Below, piece by piece: positions 21,301-32,145 of a DNA stretch of 37,892 bases. The position numbers were made by a program, and so were the translations under genes. The notes under the pieces were generated by a model. It was not told where the DNA came from, did not search any database, and saw only the letters and a list, made by a program, of their open reading frames with translations. The DNA is from Ectocarpus siliculosus. Taxonomy: Eukaryota; Sar; Phaeophyceae; Ectocarpales; Ectocarpaceae. Position 1 is the first letter of the stretch. Every line of letters starts with the position of its first letter. The stretch spans positions 1,632,332 to 1,670,223 of the forward strand of contig FN649741.1 of the NCBI GenBank assembly GCA_000310025.1. Direction: 5' to 3'.

Positions 21301-24300
21301 GCCTCTGATTCCTCGCCGCATCAATTGCTCAACCAACAACGCATACAATGAAGCACGCACTAGCGGGAGGCACGCCGCATACCACGGCACGCTTCCCCTC
21401 GGCATCCAGCGGCAACGACCAGGTGTCTGGCAACGCCAAAGCTGACGGCAGCGGCAGAAGTAATCTCGACGGTAATCCGCCGTCGCGGTCAAACTCGGCC
21501 TCGATCTCGGCCTCGGATGTTGCCGATGACACCGGCAGCGGTGGGCGGGACGAGAGGGACCGCCTCTTGGAGCGCCTCTTCGCGTGGAAAGCCGGGGAGG
21601 CGTGGAGGGAAGTGGTGCTGGTCTGCGGCGCGGCGGAGGGGCGAGGCGGGCGGGGCGGGCTGCGCTCTGCGTGCGAATTGGAGGTGAGAAAAATATCAAT
21701 AGAAAGAGGACGCCCTCTCTGACTTGGATTGGACAGCTCGGTGTTAGAAAGAATACTGCGCCGTACGATCCATCCTCCGGTACAGTATCCATCAATACAC
21801 ACCCGACTGCCCGCCGCACGAAAATGAGGACACCGTCGTGTGGCAACCCCAATCCCTAAAACTCCAGGTGCCCCCCACCCGGCCTCCAACAATCTCTCCT
21901 TGTTCCAGGTTTTGGACTCGAAGCACCCGGGGTGTACCATCCGCCAGGTCGTCGCCGGACCCATCACGGACACTCCCGGTGCGCCGCCGAGGGTGACGCC
22001 CGCCACCCCGGATCCAACAAACGGCCGTCGGGGGTCCCGCGCCCCCCCCGAAGCCACCAGCGTCGGCGGCGGCCGATTCTCTTACCGATGGAGCCACCCC
22101 GGTTCCGCCAGCGGTGGATCGGCTGCCGGCGACGGCAACGACGACTCGGGGCCCAAGGGCACGGCTCTCTCCTCCTCCTCCTCCTCCTCCTCCTCCTCCT
22201 CCTCCGACAAGGTCAACGCCGTCACCGCCGGCTCGTTCGGGGACGACGTCAGCGCGATCACGACCGCACCCGGAGCGGGGTCGGCGCGCCCGTCCTCCCG
22301 ACAGAGCAAGCTCGACGACGAAGGCCCAGTGTTGCCGCAAGCGAAGGCGGTGGCCGCAGCAGCACCGGGCTGGGACGACGACGCCGGCGGGGCCAGCGGC
22401 ACCCCCGACAGCCGGCAGTCCTCGCGGCCGGCGACAGCGGCAGACGCCGACGGAACGGCGCCACGGCAATCGACGACGACGACGACCGCGGACGAACGGC
22501 AGCGACGATCCGCGGCGGCGCCCGTGTCCGCGCACGGGGAGCGGAGTTTTATCGAGGCTTTCCTCGACGGGGGCCACTCGCCTTCCACCGCCGTCGCGGC
22601 CGGGATGGACCCGGCGGCGAGCGCGCGGGGGGTCGCGGCGTCCGTGACGGCGAGGGCGGTGACGGTTACGTTTGTCGGCGCGGCGGTGGTGCTGGGGCCC
22701 GTGGTGGGCAGGGTGACGCAGCGGTCCGCGGTGGTTCTCGTGGAGGTCGGGAGCACGGCGGCGGTGGGGTGCGTGCTGACCGACGGGGCGACGGGGTGGC
22801 AGCACAAGCAGGTAAAATGGGGAGGATACCTGAGGAAGAATAGGAGTGCTGCATCCCTTGCGACACCTACGCAGTTGTTCGTGGTTCTCGCAAGCCTAAA
22901 TTACGTCCGAATCCAACATCTTGTGTGTAGTTCGATCTGGCCAATGCAAAAGTATGGAATTTAGCACGCCAGGACCTATGATGAGACCTCGCGATATGTT
23001 GGTAACGAAAGATTTGGTGATATTATTATGGAAGAGCTCTACGTTTGACAATGACCGAACTCTCCGATCGTTTTCTCCACTCGTATGCCATACCCGTGCA
23101 ATTGAAACCGGCACCACACCTTGCGCACGTAAGGGTTGCCACTGAGCAACACCCTCCCTCTCGACGTCCCAGGACAAGCACACAAAAATACGTAAACGTA
23201 GCCCCTCTTAATTCGCGTGGTCATTGTCCCAGGACACACCTCGTTACATTTTTCGGAGATGTCACCACTTTGTGCCGTGAGGTTTAGCTCTGTTCCTAGG
23301 CGCTAAACAGGGGAGCGTGTAACATCCCTTCACTACGCCGCGAACGCGACCCCTACCGCCGCACCCCGCCTCGCCCCTCCCCATCCAGGTGCACCTCCTC
23401 TACCCAAGGCAACCGCACGCGTTCTTCTTCGACACGCTGGAAGAGAGCCGGCACTACAGCATATTTCTCGAAGGGGTGGACAACGGCGACGCACGCACGG
23501 GGGCTTTCACAACGCTCAAGGTGACGGGCGGCGCGAGTCCCCTCTGCGTGCACTCGCAGCTTTGAACAACGCGGTACCATGACTGTTCCCTGCCGATTTC
23601 GTGTTCCTTGAAGGAAATCGCGTCGCGAGGCACCCCTGAGTTGTAAGATGCAGTCATTTACAGCTTCGAACTCTGTAGTACTCCCGCATACCCTTCCTTC
23701 GCTCTCTCGGTCCTGTTCCTTGCTCGCTCGACGTCTTTCTCTACCCCGACCACCCGCATCACTGTTTCCGCGTACCTCCGCGCCCCCCTGTACCCCGCGC
23801 TCGCTGTGTTCCAGGCATGGCCGGACCGTCGGGAGCCTCCCGCCCTCCGAGCTGCCGTACGCCTGTCCGGCAACGGCGGCGACGACGACGACGACTACGA
23901 GCAATCTCAATCATGCGACGTGCGCCTCCTCTTCGTCAGCGGGACGGGGCTCGCCAGCGCCGCACGGGGGCAACTCCGAGACGAGGGCGACGGTGGTGCT
24001 AGCACCGCCACCGCCGGCGAGGCGACGGCGGCGGACATGTGGGGCGTGTTGGGGCGGGAGCTGTGGAGGCCGTGGCCGCAGGCGGACGTCGTCGTGCACA
24101 CGGGCTCCCAGGTGAAAGATTCGATTTATATTGGCGGGCGCTCTTTTCTCCCTCAAGGAACGAGAACGGCGGACTGTGGTGGCGGTGGTGCTGAGGGTGG
24201 TAGTCGTACGCCAGGAGGCGGGTCCCGCTGGTGTAGATCTAAACGGAGGAACGGTAGGTGTGCTGTTGGGCGAGGAACGGTCCGAGCTCTGTGTTGTATC

Positions 24301-27300
24301 GCCTCGACTGCTGTGCCAAGCAGGGTGCTCAGAATCCAGCCCAAAACAACAGAACACTACGAACGATTCTTGTAGACCGCGCACTCCACCGCGGCAAAGA
24401 CAACCTGAAGCCTAAAATAGGCGCATTCTGAAGAAAACCACGGGCACTACCGTATATGACACAAGATAACACACCTACATAAGAAAGCACACCCCCCACA
24501 GAATACGACACCCCGGTGATAGTTTCGGGCGCTTCTGACAAACCATCGATTTATCACCGGGGGTACATAAGATAACACACCCCGGTGATATTTTTAGGTA
24601 CGCCGCATATAGTCACGGGGCCCCTCCTTCTTTATCACCGGGGTGACAGCATCTGCCCTGGGCAGTCACACACACAACCACGTCAGCTATGTGCGGGGAA
24701 ACACCCCGCATGGAGACCCCCAACAACATGAACGTGCAGGCAGAGCAGAATGCAGCCGCAAGTACCAAGTAAACGTTTTTGTGAGGGGGGCAGGAAGGAT
24801 GGCGCACGCAGTCTGTGGCCGCCGCCAATCATCGTATCGGTCGAGGTACCTTCGATTTTTAATTTTTTCTTGCTCGATTCAAGCCCGTATTTTGTTTCAA
24901 ACTTTTTTTGGCGATGAGAGGGTTGAGTTATCGCCGAGGTCATGTGCTCAGGAGTTTCGTCACCTCGGTTGAGCCCCTTTGTTTTTCCACGCCCCTTTAG
25001 GTAGGTCCCTACACTGCACGTGTACGTGCTGGCATGGCTATCACACCCCCTTTTATCGCACCCCCTCATTTATCACACCCCAAAGCACACGCTGTGACTG
25101 TTCGGACGTGCTATCAAACCCCCTTTTATCACACACCCTCATTTACCACACCCCCAAACGCACGCTGTGGGTGTTCGGACGCGCTATCACACCCCCTGTG
25201 TTATCACACCCCCTTAGGGGCCCCTGCGAGCTGCACTTTATCACCCGGGGTACACAAGATAACACACCCCCCACAGGATACCACACCCGGTGATAATATT
25301 TTCAAACTCCAAAATGTTATCACCGGGGTGTGTTTTCTTGTGTCATGTACGGTATGCACGGCGTCACTCCCCCGTAGATGTTTCCTTCGACAGAGACCTA
25401 AATGAAGCCTTTCGCTCATGAACGACAGAACTATTTCAACGGAAATAGAACCGCTCCCTGCCACTCTCCGGTTCACGCGCATTAGGTGGACCTTGAGGTC
25501 GCCGTGATGGAGGCGTTGCCTATCCTGTCTGCCGCGGAAGCGGAGGAAGAGGGTTCGGAGGAACGCGAGCAAGCCGAAGAGATGGCCATGGAGCGGGTGG
25601 GATGCGATATTCGAAATGTTGGTTGTTGTTCTTGTTTGGCTACCCGTAACAATAACATGTAGAATCTCCTAAAGGATAACCCTCGCGGAGAGGCGGGGAG
25701 AGGTGCTTAACGTGTCGCAAGCATTTGCCGTTCTATGGTCCTGGAGGTGATAGGAACTGCGACCCCTGTTTTTCCGCCCGTGCACCACCGTCTCATGCGC
25801 CTGATAATCTGGACGCATCTCCACACCCCCTGCGTCCACACTTGTTCATTGGCATACGGAGCGAACTGTCCAGTTTAGCCCTAAAGGAGAACACCCAGCC
25901 GACAGCAAACGTTGGTTCTTTCGCCATGCCTACCAACGGGCGCTATTTAGTGTCAACAAACACGAGCTCCATCCCCCCACCATCATGACCAACCTCACGC
26001 CTCCTCCGCCTCCCGCTACAAATCCAGATCCGCGACGCCTACCGGTTCCAGTGGAGCCTCCCGGGCGCGAGGGTGTGTCTCTCTTGCGGCAGCCACCTCA
26101 TGGTGAGGGGCGAGGCAGACCTAGCTCTTCCTCAGCTCGACGGCTCTTCACGCCGATCCTCGTCCTCGACTACCTCTAGCGCGCCCGGTGGCGTTGGGGT
26201 AAGCGCTGGCCGCCGCCGTCGGGGCGGCGGCGGAGGCGGCGGCGAGACTCTGGCAGCAGGAAAGGGAGGGCTCCTTGGTCTGCAAGTGAGCGCATACGCG
26301 CGGATTACGCTCGCTCGCTTGGCTTCACAGGTGACGAGACTTACGGGGCCCATGGTGGGGAGTGGCTGGTATGCCATAGCAATGTCCCACAGCAACAAAG
26401 TTGTGGTAGTGATTATTTTTTTTTGTTTTGGGAGCAATATCGAGGCTCTTTTCGGGATTTCCAAGTGGCGGGGCGTCTTGCATGGTGGTCGCAACCCTTT
26501 GTGTTCTTGCACCAGACATGTCAGAGCCTCCGAGACTGCCCGACTGAAGGTACTGCTGTATCCGTGACTACAAACCTTTGCGAGTATTCGGGGCTGAACG
26601 ACCCCGGTTCTTTGCTTTTCTCTGTTCCCCGCTCAAAAAGAACCCTCAAGCGCCCACAAAGATCTACCCCGCACGCTGATTCCGAGCTTTTTTTTAACGC
26701 GTGAGAACCTCGAAAGGCGTTCGACGACTACCAGCGGCAGCTGTGGGATCCCCTGTCCGTGCCCATGGGCCTCGACATGAACGACGTGGGCTATGCTCGC
26801 GGGGGGCCAGGTATCGACAGCGTAGGGTCGGGCGACGGGTTCTTCCGAGATGCCGCGAGTGTGGGGGGCGAAGGAGAGTGGCACTTTCACGTGTACGGGG
26901 AAACGGTCGGTCTTTTCGCGCTGGACGTTCGCGAGGGAAGCGCGGGGTTGCAGGTGTGATATAACAAGCAGAGGCAGGGTTCGCTACGGAACGATGGGTG
27001 CGTTCATCACTGCTGAGCTTAAAAAGTCCGGGCTTGGTTTGTGGGGATCACCGCCGAGGTCGCAACCCAAAAAAGCTGCCGGCAATCTCCTGAAACCCGT
27101 TACCTCACGATTGTAATCTAACCACAATCACGAGGAGTTTCGAGGAAAACGCGGGATCAGCGGGAGGCTTGACCGGTGGATTTTTTTACCTGNNNNNNNN
27201 NNNNNNNNNNNNNNNNNNNNNNNNNNNNNNNNNNNNNNNNNNNNNNNNNNNNNNNNNNNNNNNNNNNNNNNNNNNNNNNNNNNNNNNNNNNNCCCCCCCC

Positions 27301-30246
27301 CCCCCCCCCTTCCCCCCCTCCCTACACGTTATTACCCAAACGGAAAGCGCGACGAGCGTGCCCCGCTTCTTTCCGACACGCAGTGGTCGTCTCTGGCGCG
27401 AGCCCTTAGCATCGAGGAGATCCAGGCGATGGTCGTCGTGGGCGACGCGCCGTTCGTGTCGGACTCTATTCTAGATGCTCGGACCAAGGCTCGACACCCG
27501 TCGCACGTGAGGGTCGTCGGTTTGACTCAATTGTGCTTGCTGTGCAATCCGTCGGGACCCTCTATGTGTTACATCCGACGACTCCCGAAAAAATTCCTTG
27601 CCAACCATGGTACTCTCGAACAGCAAGTGCGTGGTCACTTTGGCTGCATGTTTCCCTCCAGCGCAGATCACTAGAACCCGCTCACAAAACTCTGTTCACG
27701 TTGTTTCGGACTTGCTTCGTACGGTCAGAGAGTCCCGAGCATGCTCCCTCTTGCCCCGGCTTGGTGCAATGGCCTCGCCACCCCGCATTGGCTGCCGTTC
27801 GGCGGTGCCCTACCCTCGGCAAAGAACCCCCAAAGCCCTTAAACACCCAATCCTGGACGGTTACCCGTCTCACACCTACCCACGCCTTGTTCGACGTGTC
27901 TTGTTGCAATGCACAGGCTCACCTGCGGCGCTCGTGGCCGTTTCACGGTGGCGAGCTTCTGCGGTTGGTGGGGATGCTGGTAGAGTGGAAGACGGCTGGG
28001 GCAGTCGGGGGAGAACCTCGCGAGGTGGTCCATTGCTTTGGTTATTGTTGTTGTTGATTCGGATGCTACAAGATTCAGGAAGAGCTTTTACTCCCTGTAC
28101 AGATAGTCTAGAGGCCAACCTTGCACGTGCACTAGTCAACGCTTACACATCGGCTCTGGCACCAAACACGTTTCCATTCCGAACAATATTAAATCTCCCT
28201 CTCTCCTCCCAAGCGCCACTAGTTCACCAACGTGGGCAAACGTGGAAGCCGCACACTCAAGCACACTTCCTGCTTTACTACTGCGTGATTGCCTCGACAT
28301 TACACAACAGGTTACCCTGATCGGGGGAGGTGTACAATACCCGCTGGAAACCGTCATCAACGATTCTGCGTCGTCTGTTGCTATCACACAGGTACGGCCA
28401 CTAACGAACCATCTGGCTATGCTGCCTTTCTCCCGACGGCATCGAACGTTGTTTTACGTACGCAAATGTGTAGTACCCTTGGCCATCCGGTCTGGAAACT
28501 GAAAGACAACGAGGTTGTGAAAGCACTCTTCGCTGTAGTTACTGGCGGGGATACAGGAAGTGGCAACGATCACGATGCCCATCAAAAGCACGAACTTCCG
28601 TAGGCTTGAGGATAACAGATACTCACAATCGAAGGGCCTCTTCCCTCCATCATTGCCCCGTTCTCTTCCCTGACCCACGCTCCGCACGGCATGACTTCCT
28701 ACGACGCCCTTCTGGTATAGACGGTCTGCGGGCCGTTCTACGGCATCCCGTCCCTCCATGGAAGGGTATTCGAGCCCGCGGGTGCGCTGAGTCAGCGGTT
28801 TTTCTACAGCCACACGATCAACGACCCGCAGCAGCAACAGCCTGGCGGCGTTCACCCGGCGTCAGCTGCGTCGGACTACAAAGTCATGCCCCCGCCGCGG
28901 CCGCTCAGCTCTACATCAGACCGGCACGACGAAAACGGCAGCATCGAAAACGGTGCCCTTGTCCCCGAAATCGACAGTCCGTATCGATCCCCCTCGTGCG
29001 TCCTGGTGCGGTGCGAGGCCAGGGGGGCGGGACCTAGCGCCCGCCTCTTGCTGCGGAGTCGCTTCTTCACGGCCTCCTCGTGGGCGGCCTGGTGCAGCGA
29101 TGGTGATGCCGGCGCAGCAGCAAAATCAGCTAGACCGGCATCGCCACTACCCCCCTCCACCGAGGCGAATGTGCCTCCGCTGTCAGAGCCACCAGCAGAC
29201 ACAGGACGACCAAGAGCGGCCCCGCGGTGGGCCGTCACGGCGTGGCAAGAACAGGCCGAGACCACCTCCAAAAAACAAGGTGGAGGAGGGGGAAGAGGAG
29301 CAACGGAAGCAGCGGATGCCCTAGCAGCGCTTTGCACGGACGAAAGTCTTTCTGACGTTCTCCTTGAAGCCTTCGATCGAGTGTTAGACATAAACGAGGG
29401 CGAGGACGAGGACGAAGCCCTGGCGGCCGCGCGGGCTGGGACCGGAGACGCAACTCGGAGGGTGTTCGAGAGTCTGGCCTGGGTGTACAACAACGTGAGA
29501 CGCTTTGGATTGATAGTTCGTTCCTTTGCTCGCTTGGGGCTTCGTCTAGTCTTGGTGGTCTTGATCTGGCGGAATCGTGTCAGTGTGTACAGGAGGGGAT
29601 AGAAACAGCGGGTTGGAGGGCGTGTTGAAGTCTACCGAAGTTTTCCGTCGGAGGGTAAAAGTGCTAAACTTCTAGAAGTGGTAAGCACTATTATATGAAG
29701 GAATCCCTCTAAATCATGCAAACCATTTGATTCAAGTAACCGATGGCCTCCTACCAGCTGCAATGCTGTCGACCTCCTTCTTGAGCTTCCCTTCGCTCTC
29801 CTGCCTCCCCATACCTCATTCACCGACTGACTGGAACCATCAACCGACGGCAGGCTGCCTGCGCCAGGGTCCGTGCGCTGTACCCCACACGCCCGTCCCC
29901 CATCGTGGTTCGTCACCTTCTGAAGTCGGCACAGCAGCGAGGCAGCGGGTCCAGCAACAATGCGGACGAAAACAAGGTGCCGCCACGACCAGCAAAGGTC
30001 AGCGAATCAGTCGAAACGACCATCGCGAAGGGTCGGCAGGGCAGGAGCGGTCAGAGGGGGGGCGGGGAGGGGAAAATGACGAAGCGGTCTAAGACCAGAG
30101 ATGAGGGCGCGAAAGAAGGAGAAGCAAGGTCGTTGCTTCCGTCGTGGCTGTTCGTGCACTTACCGTTTCACGACGAAGAGAGCTTTGCCGAGTTTTTCTG
30201 CAAGGTTTTGAGGGGCTCAGAGCGTCTGGCGGCCGGGTTCGTCTAG
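14993..30246 (+). CDS. Tandem double PhoD-like protein, probable pseudophosphatase, about 21 exons
   Basis: PhoD-family proteins are metal-dependent phosphodiesterases/alkaline phosphatases. Here two successive PhoD-like units are joined in one reading frame of roughly 1,780 codons. The exons I support are 14993-15091, 15622-15765, 16078-16328, 16666-17020, 17294-17499, 18101-18251, 19309-19416, 19700-19894, 20502-20741, 21423-21683, 21909-22811, 23389-23520, 23815-24111, 25486-25596, 26028-26285, 26717-26953, 27384-27506, 27917-28024, 28311-28391, 28721-29494 and a last exon from about 29926 or 29935 to 30246 (stop TAG). All adjacent phases match. A small exon may be missing between 20741 and 21423, and another between 26285 and 26717. 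The exon ending at 17499 uses a weak donor, chosen for phase; 17426 is an alternative. Catalytic motifs are degenerate in both units. It could instead be two adjacent genes, but no stop codon or start region is seen between the units. Confidence 0.72.
15285..15488. repeat. Tandem direct repeat, 105-bp unit, two copies
   Basis: Copy 1 (15285-15389) and copy 2 (15390 to about 15488) both start ATTGTTTGACACTATGGACA and end near GCGAGGGCGACTC. They differ by a few substitutions and small indels. The repeat lies in intron 1 of the PhoD-like gene. Confidence 0.85.
15622..21683 (+). other. PhoD-like unit 1
   Basis: The parts in order are: N-terminal beta-sandwich strand LTGPVIGEVTENSAVVLLEV (exons 2-3, residues 68-87); an inter-domain segment ending DARFRVGRFRTPG; AVSGDRPDRLAPGEPSLWRV, which matches the 'VSCDRP...G..S.W' start of PhoD catalytic domains but has Gly in place of Cys; DVVLHTGGQAW (residues 233-243), where PhoD has H-L-G-D-Q-V-Y; RRSWNLPDKRAVLSSVSNLM followed by VCGAADL, where PhoD has a DDH[DE]-type motif; CRRVFSEYQGQLL; SIGLVLLDTVWSRVTWDGKI; and RDERDRLLERLFAWK followed by EVVLVCGAAEG, where PhoD has SGD-x-H. 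Two exons (19309-19416 and 19700-19894) insert about 100 residues of Lys/Arg/Glu/Ala-rich coiled-coil-like helix. Fold assignment is by pattern; the missing residues are read directly. Confidence 0.7.
18252..18370. repeat. (GTT)n microsatellite in PhoD-like gene intron
   Basis: TTG/GTG/GTC triplets begin right after the donor at 18252 and become a pure GTT run at about 18319-18357. Both genes of this window therefore have GTT-type triplet repeats in the sense strand of introns. Confidence 0.85.
24450..25352. mobile_element. Non-autonomous TIR element (MITE-like), 903 bp, TA flanks
   Basis: The left end CCGTATATGACACAAGATAA and the right end, reversed and complemented, CCGTACATGACACAAGAAAA form an inverted repeat that continues into ACACACC. 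TA dinucleotides at 24448-24449 and 25353-25354 are the probable target-site duplication. There is no transposase frame. The motif CACCCCGGTGATA and its reverse complement recur several times inside, as does a 73-bp tandem repeat. The element sits in the intron between the exons ending at 24111 and starting at 25486 of the PhoD-like gene. Confidence 0.72.
25038..25183. repeat. 73-bp tandem repeat, two copies plus partial third
   Basis: Units start CTATCACACCCCCTTTTATC at 25038 and CTATCAAACCCCCTTTTATC at 25111, and a partial third copy starts at 25184. Each unit ends in GTTCGGACG(T/C)G. Within each unit 'TATCACACCCC'-like motifs recur. The array is internal to the TIR element at 24450-25352. 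Confidence 0.85.
27193..27292. other. Assembly gap (100 N)
   Basis: A run of exactly 100 N, followed by a C homopolymer to about 27330. It falls in the PhoD-like intron between the exons ending at 26953 and starting at 27384, so a small exon could be hidden here, but the flanking exons join in phase without one. Confidence 0.95.
29926..30246 (+). other. Terminal exon of the PhoD-like gene
   Basis: The frame carries SAQQRGSGSSNNADENKVPP, a Lys/Arg/Gly-rich stretch, then LLPSWLFVHLPFHDEESFAE and a stop TAG at 30244-30246. It continues in phase 0 from the donor at 29495 with acceptors at ...CTGAAG (29925) or ...GCACAG (29934). The basic, disordered composition followed by a hydrophobic Trp/Phe-rich helix resembles no family I know. 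If this exon is wrong, translation would instead run past 29494 and end at the TAG near 29599. Confidence 0.5.
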
Positions 30247-31557
30247 GTTTTTCGGTCGCTCACCCTAACACTGGTGGGCGACCGCGTGTTGGGGCCGGTT
30301 GTACCAAAATCTCACAAGGTGACCATAGAAGCTTTCGAGGTCGTACCGCTTCTTCTCGTGTCTCGTTCGATTGCTATACCGTACGTTGTTGAGGGAAGAT
30401 CGGACCCCAAGAACTCATGCTATATCGGGCAGATAGACTATGGCTTACGGCAAGGGGATTCTCAGACGAGTTTTTGCGGAGGCCGATGACGAGTTTTCGA
30501 GAGTGTAAAAGATGCGTATAGCCTGGGGATATGGATGAGATGTGAGTGTTGACGTCATCATTTCACACCACCAAGGCCTCGACTGAATGCCCATTGTCGC
30601 TCAGGGCTCTTTGTAGCTTTCGTTTCATTGTAAAACGCCTACACCGCGACGCGACGAGGCATTGATGATGGATCGACCTGTGCGATCCTCAACAACCGCA
30701 TGAAGGGTGGTATGATATTTGGAGATAGACATGTGATCGTGGTTGACCATGGTTATTTAGCGCCGTCGGATGCTAAGACGTGACGCCATGCTAGATCAGG
30801 GCTTTATGCCGAGAGGCATGTGCCCTTCTGTTCAGTGTGCGTGCAGACGATCCATGATCGTGTGTGCGTGGGATATTGTGAGTTGGCTTGGAAAGCGTTA
30901 ATCAAGAGAAAGAGAACAACGGAAAGCAACAATAACCTGCTACTGTCGTCGGACAAGAGAGTTCCACACAGCTCAAAGGTGATTGCTTCTGAAGGAAGGG
31001 GTCAAATACCATTACAAGGGGAAACGTCACCAATATCGTGGTTTGTGGTTGGACTACTACAGTACACAGAACAAGACTGGTGAGATCTGGACAAAGACGG
31101 ATTTCCGTTGGGGGACACTTTGAGGCCAGTTTCCAGAAGCAAGTGCACGGGACTGGCAATAGCAGCTGGGTGTCGCTCGGTAGTGCCAGGCGTCACGCTG
31201 GTGGCGACGGCGAACCTTTAATTGCCAAAGAACTTTCTTCAGCTGGACGAGGAGCGCATGGGGAGGCCAAAGCTGCTGGCCGTGCTTTCTGCTTCTGCTG
31301 TGTAACTCCCCAGCGTTTGGCTCTCCGACTACTGCATTGGTATCTGTTCATTAGCATCTTTGCACGTAGACTTGTTGCTTAGTGATGTCTTGACCTCTCA
31401 CACCGCAATCACAAACCTGAAAGCGTAGACTAGACTAGATGTCTACAGAGACTACTGGTGTGCCGGCCGCTAAGACTATTGCGTTGATACACAGTAGTCT
31501 TCTTACAATTCATTTCGCCTCTTTCGGCTTCTGTGAGCGCTCTATTCCGGCCTTCTC
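30247..31557. other. No recognisable gene
   Basis: This lies downstream of the PhoD-like stop codon and probably holds its 3' UTR. Open frames of up to about 110 codons occur but have no recognisable similarity, and no donor/acceptor chain connects them. Confidence 0.45.
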
Positions 31558-32145
31558 GGGCTCTCGCAGAGCAGCATTTCCTCTGGAAATTTGGCACTTT
31601 GGTGGACTTTCCACTTTTGTCCTCCGCTTTTATCTCTCTCGCCTGCTGCTGTCACCCCGCTCTGTACCATCATACCACGCATTCGAAGTACGGCCCTCTC
31701 CTCTGTGTGTGCCTCCTTCTCCTCCGTTCCTCCGTCTCTCTATGTCTCTGACGGTCTGTCTATCCACATTCTCTTTTCATTTTCGCCTTCTCTCTTGACC
31801 GCTCTCGCATCGGAATGGTCTGTTGTTTGTGCCGCTGCCGTGTGCTACTGCGGGCTCTCACAGAGCAGCATTTCCTCTGGAAATTTGGCACTTTGGTGGA
31901 CTTTCCACTTTTGTCTTCCGCTTTTATCTCTCTCGCCGGCTGCTGTCACCCCTCTCTGTACCATCATACCACGCATTCCACTCGAAGTACGGCCCTCTCT
32001 GTGTGTGCCTCCTTCTCCTCCGTGCCTCCGTCTCTCGATGTCTCTGACGGTCTGTCTATCCACATTCTCTTTTCATTTGCTTTCTCTCTTGACCGCTCTC
32101 TCGTCGGAATGGTCTGTTGTTTGTTCCGATTCCGTGTGCTACTGC
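31558..32145. repeat. Tandem duplication, 294-bp unit, pyrimidine-rich
   Basis: Copy 1 (31558-31851) and copy 2 (31852 to about 32145) share GCAGCATTTCCTCTGGAAAT and nearly all following sequence, ending with CGGAATGGTCTGTTGTTTGT near 31810 and 32105. The last motif appears a third time at about 32258, marking a partial third copy. The top strand is strongly rich in T and C. Open frames through it repeat the same peptide twice and are not convincing genes. Confidence 0.85.

Larger units (their letters stand above)
21909..29494 (+). other. PhoD-like unit 2, with linker and C-terminal extension
   Basis: Exon 21909-22811 begins LDSKHPGCTIRQVVAGPITD, the C-terminal strand of unit 1. It then runs through about 200 Ser/Thr/Asp/Ala-rich residues, including a TCC-encoded Ser run, to VLGPVVGRVTQRSAVVLVEV, the start of unit 2. 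Next come VDNGDARTGAFTTLK (23389-23520), LLFVSGTGLASAARG and DVVVHTGSQ (23815-24111), VDLEVAVMEALPIL (25486-25596), RDAYRFQWSLPGARVCLSCG then HLMVRGEADL (26028-26285), AFDDYQRQLWDPLSVPMGLD and GETVGLFALDVRE (26717-26953), EEIQAMVVVGDAPFVSDS (27384-27506), WPFHGGELLRLVGMLVEWK (27917-28024), and VTLIGGGVQYPLETV (28311-28391). Exon 28721-29494 adds CGPFYGIPSLHGRVFEPAGA, RFFYSHTI and a long acidic, Ser/Ala-rich tail. The GDQ, DDH and GDxH positions read GSQ, GEA and GGVQ. Confidence 0.7.

Noticed and set aside
22082-22807. Long antisense frames (241 to 337 codons) opposite the 903-nt PhoD-like exon
   Set aside because: High GC third positions leave the opposite strand open; the plus-strand frame carries the conserved unit 1 end and unit 2 start.
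25020-25290. CRISPR-like spaced repeats
   Set aside because: The repeated unit is a contiguous 73-bp tandem repeat inside a TIR element in a eukaryotic intron, without unique spacers.
26329-26570. Possible extra exon between PhoD-like exons 26028-26285 and 26717-26953
   Set aside because: An acceptor CTTCACAG and an open frame exist, but its sequence does not match the helix expected before the YQRQLW motif.
29495-29601. Read-through end of the PhoD-like protein after 29494
   Set aside because: It crosses a good donor (GTGAGA) directly after WVYNN, and the hydrophobic Arg/Val/Leu extension looks like intron; splicing to the exon ending at 30246 keeps phase.
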